This document shows positions 47,040 through 59,576 of a stretch of 64,000 bases of DNA, in pieces. The position numbers were made by a program, and so were the translations under genes. Every line of letters begins with the position of its first letter. The stretch's first letter is position 1. A model generated the notes under the pieces. That model was not told the origin of the DNA, did not search any database, and worked only from the letters and a program-made list of their open reading frames with translations. The stretch is from Ustilaginoidea virens (taxonomy: Eukaryota; Ascomycota; Sordariomycetes; Hypocreales; Clavicipitaceae). The stretch is from positions 558,001 through 622,000 of the forward strand of contig NC_057318.1 in assembly GCF_000687475.1 (NCBI RefSeq), read 5' to 3'.

Positions 47040-47053
47040 CCGGGCTTATAACC
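47040..47053 (-). other. Primer binding site of E6
   Basis: CCGGGCTTATAACC on the plus strand: the E8 initiator tRNA-Met site with one C-to-T change inside the anticodon match (CTCAT to CTTAT). Confidence 0.75.
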
Positions 47054-47816
47054 TATTGCAATTCTCAAGGTCACTATAAAAGCAGAGCCTTACTAGCTAG
47101 CTAGATGGCATAAGACTGTCTACGACCTGTGAACTAATCTTAGTATAAATACTAGATTTTTCACCAAGTCCTAAGACTATACAAGTGCTATAAAGTAGGG
47201 CAAGTGTAAAGGCAAGGCAAATATAAGATAACCAGAAACGCAGGGAAGGTGGGAGTTAAGAGGCATATAGTGCATTAACAGACTCGATTATGCTACCCTT
47301 CTACTATCTAGAAAGAAGGGGGAAAGCTATTCTATATATACACGAAGGAGGGGTGGGCCCAGGCATCCAGGGAAGCCAGTAAGAGGGCTCCCCGTAATGC
47401 TCGCTATGATACATCAGCAACCCCGCTATATCCGACCTTTCTAACCACTCTAACCACCGCACTAGTAATTAGTCACCGCACTAGTAACTAGCCACCACGC
47501 TAGTGACTAACCACTACACTAGTAGACTAGCCACCACGCTAGTAGGCCACCACGCTAATTTAGCAATGCCATACCACGCTAGTAGGCCGCCACCACGCTA
47601 GTAGGCAACCACGCTAATTTAGCAATGCCACACCTTTTCAACAAGGCCTACCTTACTTGATATACAGTAAATAATCCACTGAAAATCCTTAAGGTAAAAG
47701 GCAAAGGCCTAAGGAAATACTATCATAAGTCCAAGAGGCGGTATAAGGGCCAGAAGGTTAGTAGGCCAGTAGGGCATAAGGCCAGCAGCCTAGTAGGCTA
47801 CTATAGGATTTTAACA
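47054..47816 (-). repeat. 5' LTR of E6 (family A)
   Basis: 763 bp, the same length as the partner at 25600-26362, with the longer CTAGTAGGCC-type minisatellite near 47,450-47,640. It ends at the GTAAT duplication (47817-47821), after which E5 resumes in frame. Confidence 0.95.
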
Positions 47817-47821
47817 GTAAT

Positions 47822-48306
47822 GACCGCACTAATGATACTAACCGTACTGGCGATACTATATGCTTTGGTATTGTAGGAATATAGATTGATAATACCCTCG
47901 GCCTGAGTGATAATGCCTTCTTCTAATAGGAAGAATTAGAGCTTACTAAGGCAGGCTTTAACGCCAAGCCTAAGACGAAGCTATTATTAACTATGCCCCT
48001 AATATTTAATAGGTGTATGCTGACGGCCAATACTAATGGTATAATATTATGCTAGAAAGGTTAAAGTAAGAAGATCGCGACTATCGATAAGAATACGCCT
48101 ATAGCCTAGCGTAATTATATCGAATAATGCGCTTGCGGTGCTTATATGGCTACGGTCTGCTAGCCTGAGGCGTCTTTCGACCTATCTGTTGCGGCATAAT
48201 ATCAATAGCCTGACCCTAAGGATATCGCGAGGTTGAATAAGCGCCTTTAATAGTAGCGCGATAACTAAGATCGTAGCTTACGGTACATCAATTTGGCCTT
48301 TACTAT
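47822..48306 (+). pseudogene. E5 end of RT and start of RNase H, broken
   Basis: Continues the E5 frame after E6. The polymerase box reads IDNT where E9 and E10 have TDDT (Asp to Asn), and the preceding Gln is TAG. It then gives LSDNAFF-like and ELELTKAGFNAKPKT. The piece ends at YINLAFTI, cut by E9. Confidence 0.88.
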
Positions 48307-48662
48307 TGTTGATATAAACTCGGGGTACCCAGTTATACGTAGGGTCGCGCGCGTGGTATCAAGTACCGTGAGGTCACCGGTCAAAGGTATGATTACTTCT
48401 TTGATTATAACTGACTAACTAAGAGGAAAGAAAAGAAGCAAAAGAGTAATTACACGATGTGGCCTTTTTGTGCGTGCCGTAGTCACGTGCATCGGCGCGG
48501 TCGGGCCGGACTGCCCGCGTGCCCTACCGGGCTCAGGGGCACAGGGGCAAAGGGGCAAAAGTGGCCAAAGTGGCCAAAGTGGCCATATCGTGCGCAACGG
48601 GTGTGCGCGGCACATCCGTCGCAATGTGCCCAATTGGGCACCTTGCGACAGCGATTCCGATA
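48307..48662 (-). repeat. 3' LTR of E9 (family B, second subfamily)
   Basis: 356 bp, TGTTGATATAAACTCGGGG to GATTCCGATA on the plus strand. It has three successive GTGGCCAAA units near 48,562-48,585, where other copies have fewer. The untranslated stretch 48663-48932 follows. Confidence 0.94.
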
Positions 48663-48932
48663 CTAGCAGCTTCTCTTTTTATAGAAGCAAACATCGGAAT
48701 CGCTAGGATATAAGGCGCACACATAGAAAGAAAAGTGCGGCGCGGTCTCGGCAGGTTGTGCCGCCGATAATGCTATCGCGCCGCGCGGCCGGCATCATAC
48801 CGTACAGCCAAAACAAAGGGGCAAAAAGGGGCAGCAGTAAAAGCAGTAAAAGCATCAAATGCTCATAATATTAAACATAGGAAAATCCGTACACTTGCCA
48901 CATATAATATCACCAATATCTTCCAAACGCAG

Positions 48933-51900
48933 TCAGATATTGACCGGCCTCTTTACCCACCCTTCCACACGTATAACAGCCCTATTTTGGTCGATAAAGG
49001 TCTCAAGGGCTTTATTAGGCGTTCCCTTAGTCATTACATCAGCAAGGTTATCATTCCCATTAATCCAGCAAATCTCATAGATTTCCCAGCACTCGTATGA
49101 CTGTCGCAGGGCCATAATATCTATTATAAGCCTCTTTTCCTTAATAGTACCTAGCTTAACAAGGCATTCGTACAACGAAAACAAATCCATACACATAACT
49201 ATAGGGATCTTCGGCAATCCCAGCCTGCTGGTAATCATATTAAGGGTCATACCTATCGCATATGCGATATCGACCCCTTGCACCATATTATACAGCTCCG
49301 AAGCGAGTGCGCTACGTATTACACGCTTACTTTTTATAGAGCTATAAGTAACAATATTACCGGTCAGCAGGAAGGCGTTATCTATAGGGTTATCCTCTTC
49401 TTCATTCCCTAGCATAATAATATAGCCAATCTGGGAGCTCAAATCTTTATTATTGGCAAAGGATCCATCAACAAATACAAAGAGTTTAGCTGTAGCAAGG
49501 GCCAGATTAATATACCGTAAGCCACGATCCTGGTTATCGCATTGCTATTGAAGGCGCTTATTCAACCTCGCGATATCGTCAGGGTCAGGTTACTAGTATT
49601 ATGCCGCGATAGACAGGTCAAAAGAGGCCTCGGGCTGGCAGACCGTAGCCATATAAGCGCCACGAGCGCGTTATTCGACATAATTACGCTAGGCTGTAGG
49701 CGCATTCTTATCGATGGTCGTGATCTTCTTACTTTAACCTTTCTGGCACAAGGTCATGCCGTCACTACTGGCTGTCAATATGCATCTATTGAATATCAGG
49801 GGCATAGTTAGCGATAGCCTCGTCTTAGGCTTGGCATTAAAGCCTGCCTTAGTAAGCTCCAATTCCTCCCATTAGAAGAAGGCATCGTCACTAAGTCCGA
49901 GGGTATCATCAGTCTGCATACCTATAATACCGAAGCATACGGTATCGCTTATATCGCCAGTACGGTCAGGAACGTCAGTATCGTCAGTGCTAGTAGATAT
50001 CAGCAAACAGGGGTTATAGGTAGATATGGTTATGCCCAACTTCTCGCGATGGTGCCGGAAGTATATCGCCCACTAGTGGGTGCCTGCCTCAGCTATTCCG
50101 TACAGCGGCTTGACCACTTCTATAATAGTATTATCGGGGTATTAATATGCTATCTGCTTAGGTAGCTTGGCGATAATCGATCTATTGAAGGTAATAAAAG
50201 ATTGCATATAAGCCTGCGTAATATCATATATCTAAAGGAATAGATTATAAGAACGTTATAGTAATGGGGCTAATGATATAAGTAACCGTTGACTAGCCCG
50301 TTGGATTATAGGGGACTGAGTCAATATCAATTACTTCTCATCATCACTATAGCTTTATATCACAAGCCTAGACTTCTCGTACGGGGTGTCCGTGCCTTTA
50401 CCCTTAATTTCTCATACCATACGTAAGTTAAAGAGACGTTAGGCTCTATATTTACCGATATCAAAGGTAATAAATCAGAATATATCGCGGGCCTATAATG
50501 CTTCTATCTCTATACAGTCAGACTATTTGAAGGGGGCTCCTAGGGTTATTATCTTCCCTTCCCAGCGTAATTAACTAGCAAGCTGCAGATCGGCTTACTC
50601 TTTTGCGGTCAGGAAAGAGGCATTAATAACGGTATTGGAAGCGATAGTATTGACGAAAGCCTCTTCTTAATCCTCATTAATCATAATATCGGATATTATA
50701 CATACTAGCGGTGGTGATGGTGATACTGGCCTGACTTGATCAGGGCCAGTAGCTAGCGATGGATATATCGCGACTGCAGGTATCGTCGATGATATCTCGG
50801 CTGCAGGTATTATCGCGGCTGGAGGTGCGGCTGCAGCCGGTATTCTAACTTCCAACCTGCCAAAGCGGGCCGGGCCTTCGGTATAGACGATATCTTCGGT
50901 ATCATCGGGATTATAGTTATATGGCTTGACGACCGTTGACCGGAACTTAACCGGGCTATATAGCATTTGCACGATATAGGTCTTACCATCCAGGCTGATT
51001 AGCCGGTACAGCCCGTGCCAGCCACCTTTCTCTTGCCATACCCATACGTCGGATTATAGGGGTAGTCGGTAAATAGGCTGCATATTTAGGCCGTTCCATT
51101 AGTTAAGGGCATCATAAACTTATCGCTTAGCGAGGCATTTCCTAACTTCATCAGTGGCCTTTCGTAACGTTAAAGCGCGTTATAATACTAATAAACTAGG
51201 AGGTAAGTCATCCGTAAGTCGGAGATACGCTCCAAAGACTAGTAACATAGGTACTAGGCCGTTAGGCCCAGCAGAATTATTAACGGCTTTAATAGCTAGC
51301 TATAGTTTCTGTTCCCTTGTTAATAGGTCGCATACTTCTTTATTAACAATGGTATAGGCTCTGCGTAACAGGGCGTAATATCTCTCGACTTTACCGATGC
51401 TATTATAGGCTTCTACGGGAATTTTATCCACATTAATAGATAAAAGCCGGGCATTATAATAGAATTTAGCAGAAGCGAAGTTGGGTCCGGCATCGTAAAC
51501 TATCCAATCCAGCAGGCTAAAATAGGTATTAATCCAGCATTCCTTAAGGGCATTCCAAACATCTCAGGCCTTCTATCTTTATGGATCAAGGAACCTAGCT
51601 GCCTAGAAGCTTATTGCAGCATCCACGATATATAATACTGGCCGATTATTAATATAAAGGATATCGATGATAATTTCGTAGTTAAATTAGCTAATATCGT
51701 TATCTTTAAGTGTGAATTTAAATCGGCTAGGTGCCTTTACGTTTATTTAGCATTAATGGCACATATAGGTAATGCTTTCGATAATACTGCGGTTAATATC
51801 ATTATAACCAGCCCGCTAAAGTAATTTGGTAAGCCTATTAATAGAAGGGTGCCCGAATCGACGATATAGTTGACGGATCTCCTATAACGATAGATAGAAG

Positions 51901-52430
51901 GCTATAGTATCCGTGGCATTAAGAGTCCACTATAGATGTCCCCATTTCCTGATAATAGGGACCTTAGTATCCCCTTAGATTAACAGGTTATCAATATTAT
52001 TAAGCTTTACGCCTATCCTATCTATATCCATAATAGAATATAGGAAGGGGGTGCTGCTATTAAGGATATAAAAGGGGATATTGCCGAATATTATTAGAAC
52101 ATTCAATATACCAAAAGATATAGCAGAGCTAGCGCTAAAGTTTACCGTATGCTTTTTATTAATCGCCTCGATAGTTAAGGTCTTTATTAACCTCATTAGG
52201 GCCTTTACTTGACCTAGGCCTGCTATTAATAAGCCGGAAGCGCTAGTATCCGGTAGGATTCCGCGGAAGGTATAGTTACTATACCGTTCTTTTTCTAGAA
52301 AGGCAGAATTACGGTCTAGTAGTAAGGGCATTCGGAAGGGGTTAATCTATAAGAAGGTATATCGGCATAATTCATCCTATAGAGCTTATAATGTCTCGAT
52401 AGATAAAGGTAACGGTTCTAATTGCGTAAG
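48933..52430 (-). pseudogene. E9 pol: protease to RNase H, broken
   Basis: 1166 codons in one frame. Reading leftward: protease near 52,250 with the triad as DTSA (Gly to Ser), open stretch 51975-52331 (LPDTSASGLLIAGLGQVKAL), pre-integrase near 51,850, integrase (51,650-51,150), linker AAAAPPAAIIPAAEISST (50,790-50,850), RT with TDDT intact near 49,905, and a comparatively well-kept RNase H at 48933-49442 (open for 169 codons: DMSSQIGYIIMLGNEE-like through INGNDNLADVMTKGTPNKAL to RPVNI). The stop is TGA at 48933-48935. It joins 59909 upstream. Confidence 0.9.
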
Positions 52431-52771
52431 TGTCGGAATCGCTGTCGCAAGGTGCCCAATTGGGCACATTGCGACGGATGTGCCGCGCACACCCGATGCG
52501 CACGATGTGGCCACTTTGGCCCCTTTTGCCCCTTTACCCCTGAGCCCGGTAGGGCACGCGGGCAGTCCGGCCCGACCGCGCCGAAGCACGTGACTACGGC
52601 ACGCACAAAAAGGCCACATCGTGTAATTACTCTTTTGCTTCCTTTCTTTCCTCTTAGTTAGTCATAGTTATAATCAAAGAAGTAATCATACCTTTGACCG
52701 GTGACCTCACGGTACTTGATACCACGCGCGCAACCCTACGTACAACTGGGTACCCCTTGGTGAAACCAACA
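52431..52771 (+). repeat. 5' LTR of E10 (family B)
   Basis: Starts TGTCGGAATCGCTGTCGC and ends GGTGAAACCAACA. It is probably the best-preserved family-B LTR here. It is CpG-rich in the middle (GGGCACGCGGGCAGTCC and similar). The 3' partner differs at about ten sites, mostly TG or CA against TA, with a few at CpG. Confidence 0.96.
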
Positions 52772-53283
52772 CTGATCAGTGAAGTTGAAGTTCACTTCAT
52801 AGATTAGCTAGGATAACAAGAAGAGGCGATTTAAAAAGATCGTGCTAATAAGGAACGTGATTTAGCCTAATTCAGTCGAAACGGCTTATATGTTACAGAC
52901 CAAGGGATAAATTAATTGTGTCTAACCTTCCCTACTCGTCTATCACGAGGAATAATCGCTAAATATCACACTAATAGTGTAACAGCCAGTAGATACCATT
53001 AGCAGGCATAAACGCAGGTTCTTACGCAAGCGACTCAGAGCCTCATAACGGTAAAAAACCTATTTACCGATATATAGTCAAATAAGCAATCGGAACGCCT
53101 ATAATATCCTGCCTGATTATTACTTCCTTCCTTCTTTCCTTTTTTTACTACTTATAACCTTCTTTTTATCAATTGCTTTCTTTTTTCTACCTTCTTTTTT
53201 AATTACTTCCTTTTAATACCTACGCCAAATGCTCCCTATCTCTCTGCCTTTTCCACCTTATCCTTACCTCTATTAATATCATA
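52772..53283 (+). other. 5' leader of E10
   Basis: Starts CTGATCAGTGAAG, with no tRNA 3'-end complement (no TGG start) that I can recognise. CACTGATCAGTG (52770-52781) is a perfect palindrome across the LTR edge and is followed by the AGTGAA...TTCACT hairpin. Other hairpins are ACACTAATAGTGT near 52,968-52,980 and CGGTAAA...TTTACCG near 53,040-53,070. CTTCCTTCC-type repeats fill 53,120-53,215. No gene is seen. Confidence 0.65.
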
Positions 53284-56200
53284 ATGGAGGCACCACTACC
53301 GGAAAAGCTTAACCCTTTCGCTAAGATTATTATAAAAGACTGGATCGATTCGATAGACCAAATTGACCTTATAAATGCTACGGACGAACAGTTACATAAT
53401 CGTATCGCCTACCTCATCAATAGTTATACAATAGGCGATGAGAAGGATGATGATCTATAGGAATAATTCCGTAAGGATTATGATAAGTGGACCGAGGAAC
53501 TATTTAGCCGTATCAATAAACGGCTCCTATAGGAATTCCGAACAACCCTATAGGAACGTGGGGTATATGTTGGAAGCACAGGATCATCAATAATTAGGAC
53601 CCTTCTCCACTGCATACAATAAGAGCATATGCCTGAATGGCCTCAAGAAGAAATAGACCTCCAACTTGCATACAAAACCTTTATATCCCGGTTAAACCCA
53701 GATAGGGAACAATCAGTCCCTACTGCTTATACCGAACGGGAGATATAAATGAACTAGGATGCCCCCTCTATCACAAGCTCAAGGAATTTACTTCCTGCCA
53801 CAATTGTTCGAATACCCTTACGGATACTATCATAAATACCCTTACGAACACCCTCGCGATTACCCTCGCGAAGACCTTTATAAGCCCCTTCGACCCCTAG
53901 GGACTTTGCAATACTAATAGCATAACAACCCCTCATCCCTCTATCTATATTAAAGAAGGCCCCTATTCCTACCGAAGAAGAAAGGGGCCGGCCGCTATAA
54001 CAGAAAGGGAAAGCGCCTATTTACAGGCCGCTATTTAAGATAGGGGAAAGCTCCCGACAGCAACAACAGCACACAACAGACGATAACTATAGCCCGACCG
54101 ACCAAATACTTCATCCTAAGGGTTATACCCCTAGCTGGGCTAGCCGAGGCGGCTATCCCAATGCCCCTTAGAATCATAGTATGCCCATAAGAGCCAGAAG
54201 TCAGGTTATACGCCCCGATGATGTGCTTCCCTTAATAGAGGGACCCGACGGTGATACGCTCGAAGTCACCAATATCAATATTCCCTAATATACCGCTACC
54301 AGCGGCACCAGGCAAGCCCCTAATATTAATAAAACAGCTGCCCCTAATGCCAGATATCACGAATTATGGTATCGCAGCCACAACCTATAGGCCCAGATGC
54401 CTCAACCATAGGCTCAAATGCCTCAACCACCGGCTCCAATACCTCACCCGATAATACCAAAGATAGGCACGGCACCAGACCCCTCCCGGCATTATCGGCC
54501 TACCTAGGCCGATGAATGGACCGTTTTAATGGGAGGACCGGTAAACCTAGACCGACCCGGGTTATAGGATAACCCAGCTAGAGATCCCGCTAGCCTACCG
54601 TAAGGCTACCGATAAGCCGTTCTAGAATACCCTCCAGAATAATAATACTACCAAAAAGATTATACCCGAAGAGCCTACGCAGAGGCCAGGTTTAATAATA
54701 TTTCGAAGAAGATATCTGACCTCTTATGCAGCTATCGCACAGAGGATAGATATAGTGGCAAAATAGATAACTTCCTTATACCAAAGGTAGTATCCTTTAA
54801 GAGTAAGTGCCGCCTTCTAGGATTGCCCGATTATACACTCATAAAAGCCTTTCAAATCATACTAATCGGCGATATTGAGACGTATTACTTTAATAATATC
54901 GAACGCATTCGTAATACCCTCACTTTCGACGATATAGTGTGTAAAGTTAAGAGCTATTTCGAGAATGAGAGTATAAAGCAATTCTATTTGCACTGTTGGA
55001 ATAGAATAATGCTTTAATTAACTATCGCAAAACATCCTAATAAGTCAAAGCTTGAATGCCTTAATATCCTACTAAAGGAACTTCAACGCCTATATTATGG
55101 TCTTTTTCCCCCCTTTATAGCTGATATAGAGCTTTATCGATAAGTACTTAACGCTGTCAGGGATACCCTTGAGTGTAGCCAGGCTATGTATCGTCATGCC
55201 TCTATATTCGAAGGCCTTGCCGCTGACCTATGGCGATCCCTTTCTATCTATAAGACTACCTATATAACTCAACAGCATCAATTCCTTCAATAACAATAGC
55301 AGCCTTAGCAACATCAGGATATTGAAGATGCTGATATTAATGATAATATAGCGTTATTTACAGATCGTAGATATAGTTAATCCTATAACCGGTATTAATG
55401 CCCCTAACGATACAGACCCCCTTAATGGCAATAATAGAATCGCGCCTTTCCAGCTAGGCCCCGTTAAAGAAGATGCTTCGTTTGCAATAAATTAGGATAT
55501 TGGTTATCTAACCATACTAATAAAGAGCAATAAGAATCAAAGGCACGATGGCTAAAGAACCGCTCTAACCGGACCACTTTTGATGACAAGAAATTCTGCG
55601 TTTTCCTATAGGAATATAAAGGGACCGCCGATTAAGCCCTTAAAGATGCCGATTTTGATGATATTGTTGAAGATGTTAAAGTCATGATGGCAGGGGTTAC
55701 ACATTAGGATATAGAGGACGCTGTCGCACCACAATTTATAGCCACTCAGTATTTCTTAGCCCCTATATAAATAGAACTATCACCTTCTTTATCTATTGAG
55801 ATATTATAAGCCCTGCAGGATGAATTATGCCGATATGCCTTTCTGCAAATTGACCCCTTCCGAATGCCCTTACCGAGTTCTGCCTTTCTAGAAGAAGAAC
55901 ATTATAGTGACCATACCTTCCGCGGAATCCTCCCGGATACTAGCGCCTCCGGCCTATCTATAGCAGGTATAGGGCAAGCAAAAGCCCTAATAAGAGTGAT
56001 GAAATCTTTGACAATTGAGTTAATGGATAAGCAGCATACCATTAATTTTGGAGCAGGTTCTGCTATATCTTCTAGTATATTAAATATCCCGATGATATTC
56101 GGCAATATCCCCTTCCACATTCTCGATAGTAGTATTCCCTTTCTTTATTCTATTACGGATATAGATAGGATAGGCGTAAAACTGGATAATATTGATAACT

Positions 56201-59200
56201 TGCTTATTAAAGGGGATATTAAGGTTCCAATTATTAGGAAATAGGGACACCTATAGTGGACTCTTAATACTATGGATACTGCAGCCTTCTATTTATCGTT
56301 ATAAGAAATCCGTCAGCTTTATCGTCGATTCGGGCACCCCTCTATCAATAGGCTTACCAAATTGCTTCAGCAGGCTAGATATGATAATGATATTGACCGC
56401 AATATTATCGAGAGGATCACCTATATATGCCATTAATGCTAGATGAACGTAAAGGCACCTAGCCGATTCAAATTCACACTTAAAGATGACGATACCAGCT
56501 AATTTAATTACGAAATTATCGTCGATATCCTTCATATTGATAATCGGCTGGTATTATATATTATGGATGCCGCGATAAGCTTCTAGGCAGCCAGATTCCT
56601 TGATCTATAAAGACAGAAGGCCCGAGACGTTTAGAATGCCCTCAAGGAATACTAGATAGATACGTACCTCGGCCCGCTGGATTGGATTGTTTATGATGCT
56701 GGCCCCAATTTCGCCTCCGCTGAATTCCGTCATAATGCCCGGCTTCTATCTATCAATGTGGATGAAATTCCTGTAGAAGCCCACAATAGTATTGGCAAGG
56801 TCGAAAGATATTACGCCCCGTTACGCCGAGCCTATACTATTGTTGATAACGAAGTAGGCGACCTAATAATAAAGGAATAGAAATTATAGCTTGCTATAAA
56901 GGCTGTTAACGATTCCGCTAGACCTAACGGTCTAGTGCCTATGTTATTGGTCTTTGGGGCATATCTTCGACTTACGGACGATTTACCCCCTAGCTTATTA
57001 GTATTACAATGCGCTTTGACGTTACGAAAGGCCACTGATGAAGCTAGGAAATGCCTCGCTAAGCGATAAGTTTATAATGCCCTCGCCCAATAGAACGGCC
57101 CGGACACGCGGCCTATCTACCGACTACCCCTATAATCCGATATATAGGTATGGCGAGAGAAAGGTGGCTGGCACGGGCCGTACCGGCTAATCAGCCTCGA
57201 TAGTAAGACCTATATTATATAAATGCCATATAGCCCGGTCAAGTTCCAGTCTACGGTCGTTAAGCCTTATAACCACGACCTTGATAATCCCACTACCGAT
57301 GATGCCGAAGATATCGTCTATGCCGAAGGCCCGGCCCGCCCCGGCCGGCTAAAAGTCAGGATACCGGCTCCAGCTACAGCCGCACCTCTAACCGCGATGA
57401 TACCTGCAGCCGAGACATCATCGACGCCTGCAGCCGCGACATATCCGTCGCCGGCCATTAGCTCGGATCAGACCCGACTAGTATTACCATTACCACCGCC
57501 AGCACGTATAATATCCGACGTCATAATTAATAAGGACCAAGAAGAGGCTCTCGTCAATATTATCGCTTCTAATACCGTTATTAACGCCTCTTTCCTAACC
57601 GCTAAAAAGCAAGCCGACCTGCAGCTTGCTAGCTAATTACGCCAGGAAGGCAAGATCACGACCCCTGGAGACCCTTTTGAGCAGTCGGACCGTACAGAGA
57701 TTGAAGCATTATAGGCCCGTAATGTGTTTAGATTTGTCACCTTTGATATTAGTCAATATAGAGCCTAACGCTTATTTAACTCACGTATGGTACGGGAAAT
57801 CAAAGGTAAAGGCATGGATACGCCGTATGAGAAATCACGACTCGTCATATAAGGTTATAATAATGATGAAAAGCAATTGATATTGATTCAGTCCCCTACA
57901 ATCCAACGGGCTAATTAACGGCTACTTATATTATTGGCCCTATTACTATAACGCTCTCACGGTCTATTCCTTTGGATACGGGATATCACGCAGGCCTACG
58001 TGCAGTTATTAACTACCCTCAATCGGTCGATTATTGCCAAGCTACCTAAGCAAATAGCACACTAATACCCTAATAACACTATTATAGAAGTGGTGAAGCT
58101 ACTATACGGAATAGCTGAGGCAGGCACCTACTGGTGGGCGATATACTTCCGGCACCATCGAGAGAAATTAGGCATGACTACATCAACCTACGACCCCTAT
58201 TTGCTGATATCCGCCGGTAATAACGATATTAACCGTACTAACGCTCCTGACCAGGCTGGCGATACTAGCACATGCTTCGGTATCGTAGGTATGCAGACTG
58301 ACGATACCCTTGGCCTAAGTGACGACGCCTTCTTCCAACGGGAAGAATTGGAGCTTACTAAAGCAGGCTTTAATGCCAAGCCTAAGACGAGGCTATTACT
58401 AACCGTGCCCCTAATATTTAACGGATGTATGCTAATAGTCACTACCGATGGCATAATGATATTGTGCTAGAAAGGCCAAAGCAAAAAGATTACCACCATC
58501 GATAAGAATGCGCCTATAGTATAGCGTAATTATATCGAGCAACGCGCTTGCGGTGCTTATATGGCTACGGTCTGCTAGCCCGAGGCGTCTTTTGACCTGT
58601 CTGTCGCAGTATAATACCAGCAACCTAACCCTGAAGATATCGCGAGGTTAAATAAGCGCCTTTAATGGCAGCTTAATAACCAGAATCGCGGCCTACGGTA
58701 CATCAATTTGGCCCTTAATATAGCTAAGATCTTTGTATTTGTTGACGGATCCTTTGCCAATAATAAAGATTTAAGCTCCTAGATTGGTTACGTAATTATG
58801 CTAGGGAATGAGGCAGATACTGCGAATAACGCCTTCCAGCTGACCGGTAATATTATTACTTACAGCTCTATAAAGAGCAAGCGGGTAATGCGCAGCGCAC
58901 TCGCTTCGGAGCTGTATAGTATAGTGCAAGGGGTCGATATCGCATATGCGATAGGCACGACCCTTAACATAATTACTAGTAGGCTGGGATTGCCGAAGAT
59001 CCCTATAGTTGTGTGTACGGATTCGTTTTCGCTGTATGAATGCCTAGTTAAGCTAGGCACTACTAAGGAAAAGAGGCTCATAATAGATATTATGGCCCTA
59101 CGATAGTTATACGAGCGCCGGGAGATTTATGAGATCTGTTGGATCAATAGGAATGATAATCTCGCCGACGTAATGATTAAGGGAACGCCTAATAAAGCCC

Positions 59201-59274
59201 TTAAGACCTTTATCGACCAAAATCAGGCTGTTATATGTATGGAAGGGTGGGTAAAGAGGCCGGTTAATGTCTGA
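53284..59274 (+). pseudogene. E10 gag-pol polyprotein, one 1996-codon frame with about 70 stops
   Basis: ATG at 53284 (MEAPLPEKLNPF) to TGA at 59272-59274 in one frame. Gag is about residues 1-725, with a charged, Pro-rich middle. The zinc knuckle CFVCNKLGYW starts at residue 731 (the third Cys now Tyr). The protease LPDTSAS is at about 883-889; DTG has become DTS. Pre-integrase LYRRFGHPS is near 1010. The integrase core has VYDAGPNFASAEF and GKVERYYAPLRRAY. An Ala/Pro linker follows (57,350-57,450), then RVT_2 reverse transcriptase with LLYGIAEAGTYWWAIYF and polymerase box TDDT (from about residue 1672), then RNase H (VFVDGSFANNKDLSS, LADVMIKGTPNKAL). The stops I read are TAA or TAG. Confidence 0.94.
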
Positions 59275-59519
59275 CTGCGTTTAGAAGGTATTAGTGATGT
59301 CATGTGTGATAAGTGGGTGGATTTCTTTGTGTTATTTTTACTGCATTTGCTGCTTTTACTGCGTTTACTGCTGCCCCTTTTTGCCCCTTTATTTGGCTGC
59401 GATATTTAACATACCGGCTGTATGGTATGATGCCGGCCGCGCGGCGCGACAGCGTTATCCACGGCACAACCTGCTGAGACCGCGCCGCACTTTTCTTTCT
59501 ATATGTGCGCCTTATATCC

Positions 59520-59576
59520 TAGCGATTCCGATATTTGCTTCTATAAAAAGAGAAGCTGCCAGTGTCGGAATCGCTA
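59520..59576 (+). other. Polypurine region and LTR-spanning hairpin of E10
   Basis: TAGCGATTCCGA (59520-59531) pairs perfectly with TCGGAATCGCTA (59565-59576), and inside it GCTTCT (59537-59542) pairs with AGAAGC (59551-59556). The structure encloses the purine-rich AAAAAGAGAAGC and the first bases of the 3' LTR (starts 59563). All family-B copies in the window that reach this point keep most of it. Confidence 0.75.

Larger units (their letters stand above)
25600..47816 (-). mobile_element. E6: family-A Ty1/copia element, split by E7
   Basis: Both 763-bp LTRs (25600-26362 and 47054-47816) are present. They are bounded by the exact duplication GTAAT at 25595-25599 and 47817-47821. The minus-strand coding region is broken at 29581/44428 by E7, with its own AGTAG duplication. 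Removing E7 and one AGTAG restores a coding span of 4974 bp, an exact multiple of three, which supports the boundaries. Its own length is about 7.4 kb, as in E8. Confidence 0.95.
19845..48306 (+). mobile_element. E5: family-B Ty1/copia element, split by E6 and cut by E9
   Basis: A plus-strand element inserted in E2. The 5' LTR is at 19845-20187, followed by leader, gag, protease, integrase and RT to 25599. It is interrupted by E6 (25600-47816, duplication GTAAT at 25595-25599 and 47817-47821). It resumes at 47822 with the end of RT and the start of RNase H, then is cut at 48307 by E9. Its 3' LTR is outside the window, so its own target duplication (ATTAA at 19840-19844 on the left) cannot be checked. 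Confidence 0.93.

Noticed and set aside
53284..59274. Alternative genetic code with TAA/TAG read as Gln
   Set aside because: TAG also replaces Trp codons (TGG), copies differ at the same sites, and E8 has 1411 codons without TAA or TAG. RIP explains this better.
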